Shown one piece after another: positions 1 to 5,063 of a DNA stretch of 6,169 bases. The position numbers and the translations under genes were made by a program. The notes under the pieces were generated by a model, which was given only the letters and a program-made list of their open reading frames with translations, searched no databases and had not been told where the DNA came from. The stretch lies in contig JASLCD010000392.1 of NCBI GenBank assembly GCA_030146295.1, forward strand, positions 1-6,169, given 5' to 3'. Source of the stretch: Chryseobacterium sp. (GTDB lineage Bacteria > Bacteroidota > Bacteroidia > Flavobacteriales > Weeksellaceae). Positions within the stretch are counted from its first letter, which is position 1. Each line of letters opens with the position of its first letter.

Positions 1-31
1 TCTCCTTAGAGATTCTCTTTAAGTTTTTCAT
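1..31 (-). CDS. Bacteriocin-like precursor peptide, N-terminus only (cut by window edge)
   Basis: An ATG at position 31 on the minus strand opens a frame that runs off the window after ten codons, MKNLKRISKE. This closely resembles the leader of the many short 'bacteriocin-like' proteins of Chryseobacterium and relatives (MKNLKKISR/K-E-x-LK..., normally followed by a Gly-Gly type leader end). In that family the leader directs processing and export of a small peptide, but most members have no proven activity. A perfect TATATTTG element lies 26 nt upstream of the ATG, at the right distance for a Bacteroidetes promoter, which supports a real gene. Only ten residues are visible, so the core peptide and the Gly-Gly site cannot be checked. 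Confidence 0.6.
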   Translation of the reverse strand, partial: MKNLKRISKE

Positions 32-41
32 TGTATTAGTT

Positions 42-72
42 TTAATTGTTAACGCTCAAATATAACAATTAA
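42..72. repeat. 10-bp perfect inverted repeat over the promoter of the bacteriocin-like gene
   Basis: TTAATTGTTA (42-51) and TAACAATTAA (63-72) are exact reverse complements separated by 11 nt, and the -7 element at 57-64 lies largely between them. It could be an operator for a dimeric repressor or a 5' leader hairpin. The arms are AT-rich, so chance is not excluded. Confidence 0.45.
57..64 (-). promoter_or_regulatory. Bacteroidetes -7 promoter element for the bacteriocin-like gene
   Basis: The minus strand reads TATATTTG, an exact match to the TAnnTTTG -7 consensus of the Bacteroidetes primary sigma factor. It lies 26 nt upstream of the ATG at position 31. No clear TTG is found at the usual -33 distance, so the promoter may be weak or activator-dependent. 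Confidence 0.55.
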
Positions 73-106
73 TCCCTGTTCGGAGATTTAACATAATAAA
101 ATAATC

Positions 107-123
107 ATTACGGATTTCCGTAA
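107..123 (+). promoter_or_regulatory. Palindromic operator candidate (TACGG-N4-CCGTA)
   Basis: ATTACGGATTTCCGTAA contains the perfect palindrome TTACGGA-TT-TCCGTAA. It ends 33 nt before the ATG of the 41-residue gene, and TATAATTT, a poor -7 candidate, follows at once. A 16-mer differing at only two positions recurs on the minus strand at 1661-1646. The recurrence in two intergenic regions and the GC-rich arms in AT-rich DNA suggest a binding site for a dimeric regulator. The regulator is unknown. Confidence 0.5.
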
Positions 124-156
124 GTATAATTTACTCACCCTAATTAAATTAGTAAT

Positions 157-282
157 ATGAAAGAATTTATTAAAGACTGTTTGCTTTTCCAGCATAAGGA
201 TAAGGAGATTAAAGCAGCTGGATTTTTTATCTGGCTGAGTATAATTAGACTTATCTCTTTCTTTTACTGGATCTTATTTTAG
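157..282 (+). CDS. Small membrane protein, 41 aa, unknown function
   Basis: A 41-residue frame starts at ATG 157 and ends with TAG at 280-282. The first 20 residues are charged (KEFIKD, HKDKEIK). Residues 21-41 are strongly hydrophobic and aromatic (AGFFIWLSII, then RLISFFYWILF), giving one membrane segment up to the C-terminus with the charged end probably in the cytoplasm. The stop lies 12 nt before the next start, so the two genes are probably co-transcribed. A palindromic operator candidate sits just upstream. I recognise no family. The gene call rests on protein character and tight spacing. Confidence 0.5.
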   Translation: MKEFIKDCLLFQHKDKEIKAAGFFIWLSIIRLISFFYWILF

Positions 283-294
283 TATCTTTACTCC

Positions 295-513
295 ATGGAA
301 AACCTAGAGAAAATAGAAAGACAGATACTGGAAAAATTTAAGGCGGATCATACGAAAAGCGGAGGATCTAACGGCACTGATTTAAATGATTTAGATAAGA
401 TAATAAAACTACCAATACCCGAGCGAAACGAATTACTTGATAGAATGGTTGCTGAAAAGAAAATAGCTTATCTATATCCACTTAACACCAAAAAAGTTAC
501 CCTACCAAAATAA
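295..513 (+). CDS. Hypothetical protein, 72 aa, winged-helix-like
   Basis: The frame starts at ATG 295, 12 nt after the preceding small gene, and ends inside a terminator stem. The order of elements fits a small winged helix: a helix at about 1-17 (MENLEKIERQILEKF), a Gly/Ser-rich linker at 21-27, a helix at about 28-37, a likely recognition helix at 41-54 (PERNELLDRMVAEK), then two beta strands forming a wing at about 56-71. This suggests nucleic-acid binding, possibly a small regulator acting on the palindrome at 107-123, but that is inference. The gene ends at a strong hairpin, so the two-gene transcript is self-contained. I do not recognise a named family. Confidence 0.65.
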   Translation: MENLEKIERQILEKFKADHTKSGGSNGTDLNDLDKIIKLPIPERNELLDRMVAEKKIAYLYPLNTKKVTLPK

Positions 514-538
514 AGCCATTGGATTACCAATGGCTTTA
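511..538. terminator. Bidirectional rho-independent terminator
   Basis: TAAAGCCATTGG (511-522) and CCAATGGCTTTA (527-538) form a perfect 12-bp stem with a 4-nt loop (ATTA). The plus-strand stop codon TAA at 511-513 is part of the stem. On the minus strand the hairpin is followed by a T-rich run (TTTATTTTGG), so it should stop both the 72-aa gene and the convergent gene that ends at 560. Confidence 0.8.
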
Positions 539-559
539 TAAATATTATTGGACTGTAAT

Positions 560-997
560 TTAATTTACTTCCTTATTTTTCATGTGATTTTGTAGTTCAT
601 GTACATAATTCATTCCATTACTAATTCTCCTATTTATTCTAATTTTTTTATTTATTTCATTTATTTTAATTTCACATTCGTAAATTTCCACTCCATCAAA
701 CTCATAATAAACACCTTCATAATTGTATAAACTTGATATGATATCTTCTGTTAGAAGCGGACTAATGTGCGGTGATTTAAATAAATAAGACAAATGATGT
801 GAGTGTATCGGAGCTGGACTTATATTTTTGATATTGCACTCATGAGGTGAATTTGAATCTTTATTATCCAAATAATGATACAAAACAAAATCTTCATTAA
901 TTTCGTCAATTACCATTGTTTTCTTAGATTCAGTCTTTTCATTTGAAACAGTGTGGTTATGATACCAATTACCAACCTCTAATTCTTCTTTATTCAT
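560..997 (-). CDS. Hypothetical protein of a Bacteroidetes phage-associated family (YVHxLQN), 145 aa
   Basis: I chose the ATG at 997. The frame extends 11 codons further to an ATG at 1030 (MWVICRLKLIA), but the protein from 997 starts MNKEELEVGNWY, which matches the usual 'xxELRIGNWV' opening of this family. The C-terminal part carries the other family landmarks: P/L-rich LTEDIISSL at 82-90, a beta segment YYEFDGVEIYEC at 97-108, and YVHELQN at 131-137. Such proteins are common in Bacteroidetes prophages and mobile elements; their function is unknown. Most members continue after LQN with a further dozen residues (FALTGEEL-like), which are replaced here by a short lysine-rich tail, so this copy may be shortened. 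It ends against the bidirectional terminator. I see no cytoplasmic export signal or catalytic motif. Confidence 0.75.
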   Translation of the reverse strand: MNKEELEVGNWYHNHTVSNEKTESKKTMVIDEINEDFVLYHYLDNKDSNSPHECNIKNISPAPIHSHHLSYLFKSPHISPLLTEDIISSLYNYEGVYYEFDGVEIYECEIKINEINKKIRINRRISNGMNYVHELQNHMKNKEVN

Positions 998-1077
998 AGC
1001 TATTAATTTTAACCTGCAAATAACCCACAAATAAGTGAGGTAAACAAAATAAATATGTTTTTTAAGTTTTTTTTAAT

Positions 1078-1230
1078 CTAAAATATGATGCCTTTTTCTT
1101 TTAATTCATCGATTCTGGTTTCAACAATTTCTTTTGTTAGCTCTTCATTAAAGACATGCTTCCATAAATAAGTGAAGATAATTGAGCGATCTTTTATCAT
1201 GGATAGAATGAAATTCAACTGCTCAGTCAC
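1078..1230 (-). CDS. Small hypothetical protein, 50 aa, coupled to the upstream gene
   Basis: A GTG at 1230 opens a 50-residue frame ending with TAG at 1078. It overlaps the end of the 78-aa gene by 8 nt, as in translationally coupled genes. An internal ATG at residue 11 (position 1200) would give 40 residues. The predicted protein starts MTEQLNFILSMIKDR, has an aromatic patch FTYLWKHVF at 19-27, and ends in a charged helix (EELTKEIVETRIDELKEKG, 29-47). It looks like a soluble helical protein. I recognise no family. Overlap with the preceding gene and protein-like composition support it; the GTG start and small size keep confidence moderate. Confidence 0.45.
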   Translation of the reverse strand: MTEQLNFILSMIKDRSIIFTYLWKHVFNEELTKEIVETRIDELKEKGIIF

Positions 1231-1459
1231 ATGTTAAATACGTAAAGTAGGATTTTTCTCCAGTTTTTGGGTCTTCAAAAATTTCACTCTCCCATTTTAT
1301 CCACATATCGATTACATCCCACTTTTTTAATTTTTGCTCATGTGGATTGAAAGAACATTTAATCTCAAAGTGCTGTTTTTTCTTGTCTCCTTCAAACTCA
1401 ACTACCATAGTATTTTTAGAAGGATGGGGTTCTCCCCTGACGGTTCCTCTTAATTTCAT
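1223..1459 (-). CDS. Small beta-rich hypothetical protein, 78 aa (possible OB-fold)
   Basis: The frame runs from ATG 1459 to TGA 1223. The protein is complete and soluble, and its residues alternate in a beta-strand pattern: KLRGTVRGE (2-10), NTMVVEFEGD (16-25), HFEIKCSF (30-37), WDVIDMWIKWESEIFEDP (47-64, rich in Trp), and YFTYLTC (71-77). This layout resembles small OB-fold proteins such as DUF3127, which are frequent in Bacteroidetes mobile elements and suspected of binding single-stranded DNA. The resemblance is structural impression only. It faces away from the 64-aa gene across a 254-bp divergent region and probably forms an operon with the 50-aa ORF that overlaps its end. One copy of a 13-bp direct repeat lies 2 nt upstream of the ATG. 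Confidence 0.6.
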   Translation of the reverse strand: MKLRGTVRGEPHPSKNTMVVEFEGDKKKQHFEIKCSFNPHEQKLKKWDVIDMWIKWESEIFEDPKTGEKSYFTYLTCD

Positions 1460-1461
1460 GC

Positions 1462-1590
1462 ATCAAAATTGACACAAACTAAATCAATTTAAAAATAAGA
1501 TCTGATACAAATTGTAGTAAATTTAAATTTTACAGGAATGATCACCATTGCGAAAATAAAAACCCTTCCTAAGGAGGATCAAAATTGACA
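1462..1590. repeat. 13-bp direct repeat pair in the divergent intergenic region
   Basis: ATCAAAATTGACA occurs at 1462-1474, touching the start of the 78-aa gene, and again at 1578-1590. The copies are identical, in the same orientation, and 116 bp apart. The segment between them is noncoding and includes a 12-bp AT palindrome (AAATTTAAATTT, 1519-1530). The repeats may be regulator sites or traces of a past duplication or insertion. Confidence 0.5.
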
Positions 1591-1610
1591 TGTACTTAGT
1601 TTTTACAAAC

Positions 1611-1661
1611 TCCGTAAATATACGGAAGTCCTGTAGTCATAACTCTACGGGAAACCGTAAT
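1611..1661. promoter_or_regulatory. Two palindromic operator candidates upstream of the 64-aa gene
   Basis: TCCGTA-AATA-TACGGA (1611-1626) is a 6-bp perfect inverted repeat. TACGG-GAAA-CCGTA (1646-1659) follows 20 nt later; read on the minus strand from 1661 it is ATTACGGTTTCCCGTA, which differs from the site at 107-122 at only two of 16 positions. The second palindrome abuts the -33 element of the promoter at 1661-1689, where a bound protein could activate or block RNA polymerase. The two arrangements use the same half-site in opposite orders. Confidence 0.5.
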
Positions 1662-1689
1662 TGTTGATTGTGAATTGTTTGTATATTCG
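1661..1689 (+). promoter_or_regulatory. Promoter for the 64-aa gene (TTG-N18-TATATTCG)
   Basis: TTG at 1661-1663 and TATATTCG at 1682-1689 (one mismatch to TAnnTTTG) are separated by 18 nt, inside the 17-23 nt range of Bacteroidetes promoters. The expected transcript start is near 1695. This decides the gene start: a TTG at 1675 would lie inside the promoter, so ATG 1714 is preferred. Confidence 0.5.
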
Positions 1690-1713
1690 GAGCTAACAAA
1701 AAAAATATTTCAA

Positions 1714-1908
1714 ATGGACAATCAAAACGAATTACTAAGAATGATTTCTCAGGCGCTTCAGCAAAATCAAGCAATAAATAATGAGCTTTTAAGATTAATT
1801 CAAATGCAAGGTACATTACCCCCGCCTACGCTGAATGAAATAAAAAATCTATTATCAGCAAGTGCTTCAATGTTAAAACTCATAGCCGAACATACTCCAA
1901 CCGCATAA
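1714..1908 (+). CDS. Small helical hypothetical protein, 64 aa
   Basis: I use ATG 1714, just downstream of the predicted transcript start. The frame stays open upstream to a TTG at 1675, but that codon lies within the promoter. The protein is mostly helical: residues 1-32 form an amphipathic, Gln/Asn-rich helix (ELLRMISQALQQNQ, then INNELLRLIQMQ) with leucine spacing of coiled-coil type. A proline break PPP at 36-38 is followed by a second helix at 40-60 (NEIKNLLSAS...MLKLIAEH). It could self-associate. There are no membrane segments and no catalytic residues. Function is unknown. It is followed directly by a strong terminator, so it is not in an obvious operon with the ATPase-nuclease gene 95 bp downstream, although both read the same way. 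Confidence 0.6.
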   Translation: MDNQNELLRMISQALQQNQAINNELLRLIQMQGTLPPPTLNEIKNLLSASASMLKLIAEHTPTA

Positions 1909-1910
1909 AA

Positions 1911-1942
1911 TAATTCCCACTACTTCGTGGGGATTATATTTT
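1911..1942 (+). terminator. Rho-independent terminator after the 64-aa gene
   Basis: TAATTCCCAC (1911-1920) pairs with GTGGGGATTA (1927-1936), a 10-bp stem with one G-T pair and a 6-nt loop (TACTTC), followed by TATTTT. It stands between the 64-aa gene and the ATPase-nuclease gene and probably separates their transcription. Confidence 0.75.
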
Positions 1943-2003
1943 AATTATTCTATGAAATATCATAATATTACATTCAAACAATAAAACAATAAAACTATTA
2001 ATC

Positions 2004-3800
2004 ATGTGGCTTTACTTACACGAAAAATATATTTTTATAGAGGCGTTTTCAATGGAAATCCCCGATCTTACAATAATTACAGGTCTCAACGGATCCGGTA
2101 AAACAGTTCTTTTGCAAGGAATATATTCTTCTATAATAAAAAATGATATTTCAAATCAAGCAAGTTCAACACAGTTTCTAAATAATCAATCTTTTCAGCT
2201 GCAAAATCCTCAATTATCCAAAACAGCTGATACACCGAACTTTGACTTATTACATCAAGAATATGTAGATTACAGAATAAATATACAAAATGAGCTAATA
2301 GAAAAGAATCAGCATTTAGAATCCGTCTTGGAAACGATGGCTAATTTTGCTCAAAAGGACAAATTTGACCTGACTTTTGAAGATTTCGAAAAATACGCAC
2401 CGTTCAACTTTTCTTTTCATGGAGGGGGGGTGTATAATTTAAATTTCTTCCGTATTTGTATGTTGTATGCACAATTAGCTAACAACAATTCGTACAAAGA
2501 GTTTCTACATACTAAAAAAAATAAAACAGATATTGAATATTTAACACAAGAAGAGTTTCTTAAAGTACATGGCGAAGCTCCTTGGGACTACATTAATAAG
2601 ATATTTGATTCTATGAATATTGACTATCAAATATCAACAACGGAAATCACCGATTATGATGATGCATTTAATGTACATTTCATTAATAAGATAACTGGTG
2701 TAAAAGTTGATTTTTCTTCTTTATCATCAGGTGAGCAAGTTATTATTTTAACAGCATTAAGTATTTATAATATTAAAGATTATGATATTCTAACTCCAAA
2801 AATTATATTAATGGATGAACCGGACGCATCTTTACACCCTTCCATGATCAAATACTTTTTAAAAGTTGTTGAAGATATTTTTGTAAAGGAAAGAGGAATA
2901 AAAGTCATAATAACTACACATAATCCAACAACAGTTGCACTAGCGCCAGAAGAAAGCATCTTTACAATGTCAATGACAAATGGTCTTAAAAAAACCGAAA
3001 AAGATTCTGCGCTTAAAATTTTGTCAGAGGGAGTACCCTCTTTTAGTGTGAATTATGAAAATAGAAGGCAAGTTTTTGTTGAAAGCCCATATGATGTACA
3101 ATACTATGAAAGATTATATAATATTTTATCTAACAGATTGAATAATGAAATTTCTTTAAATTTTATAGCATCTGGAGACGTACAGAAAAATAGTGTTGGA
3201 CTTGCAAAAAATAGCTGCGATATAGTGAAGGAAATCACAGAAATAATGAGAAACGCGGGGAATAAGTTTATATATGGAATTATTGACTGGGACCGGAATA
3301 CACAAAAGCCCACTAATCCATATGTTTCGGTGTTAGGTTGGGAGCAGAGATATAGTATCGAGAATTACATATTCGACCCTTTACTTATTGCTGCTATTTT
3401 ACTCAGAGAGAAATATATCACTAAGGATGAACTTGGTATTGATAAAGATGACAACTATACTGATCTAAAAAATTACGATGCCACACGACTTCAGTCAATT
3501 GCTGATTACATCCTGACAAAACTAAAGCCTCACTTAACGGATCCAGTTGCTTTGCAATTGACTGAAAATACAGAAGTAACACTTTTGAACAATATTAAAA
3601 TAAATCTTCCAAATTGGTTTTTACATCACCAAGGACATGAACTTGAGGATGCATATATAAAAGCGTTTGATGATCTGAAGAAAATTAAAAAGCAAAAGGA
3701 AGAATTATTGAAATTAGAAATTATTAACAAAGTAATTGATGATATTCCAGAAATAATATCTTCGGACCTTCTAAAAATAATACAAGATGTACAAGCATAA
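2004..3800 (+). CDS. AAA/ABC-type ATPase fused to TOPRIM (OLD/DUF4435-like) nuclease domain; candidate anti-phage defence protein
   Basis: The 598-residue protein begins with an SMC/ABC-like ATPase. Walker A is GLNGSGKT at 27-34 (K33). A 200-residue helical insertion, partly coiled coil, follows. The signature LSSGEQ is at 240-245, Walker B IILMDEPDASLHP at 267-279 (D271, E272), and the switch histidine H306 in TTHNP. After about residue 350 comes a TOPRIM-like domain: VFVES with glutamate E360 then YDVQYYE, a glycine at 391, GIIDWD with D428 and D430, and RYSIENYIF at 449-457. In OLD-family and DUF4435 proteins these Glu and Asp-x-Asp residues bind metal for nucleic-acid cleavage. The architecture is that of defence ATPase-nucleases such as OLD, Gabija GajA and the AriA/AriB pair of PARIS, whose AriB carries DUF4435 and which also exists as a single fused protein. 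A fused PARIS-like system is my best reading; target and trigger are unknown. No partner gene (UvrD helicase, reverse transcriptase) is adjacent. ATG 2004 is the only plausible start, as the frame closes upstream; the leader is A-rich and contains a tandem ACAATAAA repeat (1978-1993). Confidence 0.85.
   Translation: MWLYLHEKYIFIEAFSMEIPDLTIITGLNGSGKTVLLQGIYSSIIKNDISNQASSTQFLNNQSFQLQNPQLSKTADTPNFDLLHQEYVDYRINIQNELIEKNQHLESVLETMANFAQKDKFDLTFEDFEKYAPFNFSFHGGGVYNLNFFRICMLYAQLANNNSYKEFLHTKKNKTDIEYLTQEEFLKVHGEAPWDYINKIFDSMNIDYQISTTEITDYDDAFNVHFINKITGVKVDFSSLSSGEQVIILTALSIYNIKDYDILTPKIILMDEPDASLHPSMIKYFLKVVEDIFVKERGIKVIITTHNPTTVALAPEESIFTMSMTNGLKKTEKDSALKILSEGVPSFSVNYENRRQVFVESPYDVQYYERLYNILSNRLNNEISLNFIASGDVQKNSVGLAKNSCDIVKEITEIMRNAGNKFIYGIIDWDRNTQKPTNPYVSVLGWEQRYSIENYIFDPLLIAAILLREKYITKDELGIDKDDNYTDLKNYDATRLQSIADYILTKLKPHLTDPVALQLTENTEVTLLNNIKINLPNWFLHHQGHELEDAYIKAFDDLKKIKKQKEELLKLEIINKVIDDIPEIISSDLLKIIQDVQA
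2424..2430 (+). repeat. G7 homopolymer inside the ATPase-nuclease gene
   Basis: Seven consecutive G residues lie within the codons for HGGGVY (residues 139-144) of an otherwise AT-rich gene. Gain or loss of one G would frameshift the protein before the signature, Walker B and TOPRIM motifs. In this window the tract is in frame. It is a possible slippage site, though seven is near the lower limit for efficient phase variation. Confidence 0.6.
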
Positions 3801-3883
3801 GCTCCTACAGATATTAAAATTTGAGCATTATTACTTTTAAATATGACTTATTAAGAAAATCAACCATAATTACAATTACTTAT

Positions 3884-3932
3884 TTTTAATTATTCTAAAC
3901 ATAAACTATTTTTATATTTGCAATAATTAAAA
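3884..3932 (+). promoter_or_regulatory. Promoter of the lipoprotein gene with flanking inverted repeat
   Basis: TATATTTG at 3913-3920 is an exact TAnnTTTG -7 element 23 nt before the ATG at 3944. No TTG is present at -33. TTTTAATTATT (3884-3894) and AATAATTAAAA (3922-3932) are perfect 11-bp reverse complements that bracket the -7 element, an arrangement like that at 42-72. The arms are only A and T, so the repeat may be chance. The promoter separates this gene from the ATPase-nuclease gene that ends 143 bp upstream. Confidence 0.55.
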
Positions 3933-3943
3933 TAATTAATACC

Positions 3944-4495
3944 ATGAAAATTAAATTTCCATTGAAGGCTATTGCCTGCTCAATAGCTATTCTATCAACC
4001 TTTCATTCTTGTGAGCAAGATAATACTACAAATTCAAAAGAAACCTCTGCAAAATTAAAAAAGGCTGAGCGTAAAGTTGAACCGGCAATTGTTAATGGTA
4101 AATCCGTCTTAAAAATTACTTTTGGAAATGAGGTAAAGTATGTGGATAACTATTTAATTAAAGAAACCAATACTTTACTTTCAAGTTCTAATAATACACT
4201 TATAATAAAGAAATTAAACGACAACAACCGTAATACATCTAAAAGCGTTCATGAAGTTGTAATTGATAATGATAATTACTTGGGTGATGGGTATATGATA
4301 TATGCTTGTAAGGGAGAAGTCTACAGTATAGAAGTTGTTGAAATGGAGGGTAAATTATGGATTCAATCAGGAGGGGTTTCATCTACAGCAGGAACTATAG
4401 CCTTAGATGGTCTTAGTGGTCCTGATATGGCATACTTTCAATGCCTGATGGATCATGATTTAAACGGTGTTATAACCGTTCATCTCAAGAACTAA
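3944..4495 (+). CDS. Putative lipoprotein, 183 aa, unknown function
   Basis: The protein has a classic type II signal: basic start MKIKFPLK, hydrophobic core AIACSIAILSTF (9-20), and a lipobox ending in HSC with Cys23 as the lipidated residue. It should be anchored in the inner or outer membrane. Residues 24-45 are a polar, lysine-rich linker. The rest is a small beta-rich domain with strands at about 54-60, 64-72, 85-91 and 103-109, then GYMIYACKGEVYSIEVVEMEG (117-137) and a C-terminal VITVHLKN. Two further cysteines (C122, C167) could form a disulfide in the periplasm. I recognise no family. It has its own promoter and terminator, so it appears monocistronic and need not be related to the ATPase-nuclease upstream. 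Confidence 0.8.
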   Translation: MKIKFPLKAIACSIAILSTFHSCEQDNTTNSKETSAKLKKAERKVEPAIVNGKSVLKITFGNEVKYVDNYLIKETNTLLSSSNNTLIIKKLNDNNRNTSKSVHEVVIDNDNYLGDGYMIYACKGEVYSIEVVEMEGKLWIQSGGVSSTAGTIALDGLSGPDMAYFQCLMDHDLNGVITVHLKN

Positions 4496-4506
4496 AGTTG
4501 TATAAA

Positions 4507-4540
4507 TAAAATTCCCTCAGATAGACGTGGGGGAATTTTA
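4507..4540. terminator. Terminator hairpin after the lipoprotein gene
   Basis: TAAAATTCCC (4507-4516) and GGGAATTTTA (4531-4540) are perfect complements; three more pairs (one G-T) extend the stem to 13 bp with an 8-nt loop. The GC step is followed by TTTTA on the plus strand and TTTTATTTATA on the minus strand, so it can work in both directions between the convergent lipoprotein and amidase genes. Confidence 0.7.
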
Positions 4541-4613
4541 AAAAACAGTCTTCTTGTACTTCAGATTAATTAGAAAAGAACAAATCAGCCTCCGCTTTTC
4601 TTCTCCATCACTT

Positions 4614-4647
4614 AAAAACGATCTTACAATACTTCAGCTTATTGTAA
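4614..4647 (-). terminator. Possible weak terminator overlapping the amidase stop codon
   Basis: On the minus strand TTACAATA (4647-4640) and TATTGTAA (4631-4624) form an 8-bp, AT-rich stem with an 8-nt loop that includes part of the TAA stop codon. A T5 run (4618-4614) follows five bases later. The stem is weak and the T run displaced; the hairpin at 4507-4540 may be the main stop. Confidence 0.3.
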
Positions 4648-5052
4648 ACCAAAATATTCTTTTTTAGCATCAAAACTAGGACAAGCTTTGTGAACGTTTG
4701 GAAAATCTCTATGTCCTTGAATTTTAGCCTTAGCAAATTTTGATTTTAATTCTCTTATCAGCTTCAAAAGAGAAGCTTTTTGCTCTGATGTCCTTGTATC
4801 TTTAGGATTGTTATTTTTATCAACACCTCCAATATATGATATATTGATAATTTGAGTATTCCACCCCACAACTCCATTTGAAACTTGCTCGATTGGCAAA
4901 GTGTTTATTATCTCTCCATCTGCCTTGATCATAAAGTGGTAACCTGGATTTTTCCATTTCAAATTATCTCTCCAATATCTTTTAATACTTTCTATTTTAG
5001 CATCTGGTTGCGTTGCTGTACAGTGTACAACTATATAATTGATTGTTCTCAT
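4639..5052 (-). CDS. N-acetylmuramoyl-L-alanine amidase, T7-lysozyme-like (phage endolysin)
   Basis: This 137-residue protein is a single Amidase_2/PGRP domain that cuts the amide bond between N-acetylmuramic acid and L-alanine of peptidoglycan. The zinc ligands are visible: H10 in YIVVHCTAT, H114 in GHRDFP, and C124 in HKACPSFD; Y38 in PGYHF and K122 fit the assisting catalytic residues of T7 lysozyme. ISYIGGVD at 71-78 and DTRTSEQ at 85-91 are further family landmarks. Its length is that of a complete phage endolysin, with no signal peptide and no cell-wall-binding domain, so release to the periplasm would need a holin or similar. Together with the membrane protein 12 nt upstream it resembles a lysis cassette. 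The remnant integrase beside it suggests prophage origin. All catalytic residues are intact. Confidence 0.92.
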   Translation of the reverse strand: MRTINYIVVHCTATQPDAKIESIKRYWRDNLKWKNPGYHFMIKADGEIINTLPIEQVSNGVVGWNTQIINISYIGGVDKNNNPKDTRTSEQKASLLKLIRELKSKFAKAKIQGHRDFPNVHKACPSFDAKKEYFGLQ

Positions 5053-5063
5053 TATTTTTAGTT

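Noticed and set aside
998..1030. Upstream ATG for the 145-aa protein
   Set aside because: The extra 11 residues do not fit the family opening, which begins cleanly at MNKEEL.
1675..1713. TTG start giving a 77-aa form of the 64-aa protein
   Set aside because: The TTG lies between the -33 and -7 elements of the predicted promoter, upstream of the expected transcript start.
1978..1993. Tandem ACAATAAA repeat read as a CRISPR-like or regulatory repeat
   Set aside because: Only two 8-bp units; an A-rich leader just before a start codon is ordinary in Flavobacteriia. No CRISPR array is present in the window.
3104..3313. Minus-strand 69-aa frame inside the ATPase-nuclease gene
   Set aside because: It lies wholly opposite conserved TOPRIM codons, is a low-complexity hydrophobic/Phe-Ser-rich translation, and has no start context of its own. 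It is a shadow frame.
3801..3830. Possible terminator after the ATPase-nuclease gene (GCTC...GAGC)
   Set aside because: Only four paired bases around an 18-nt loop and no T run at a suitable distance.
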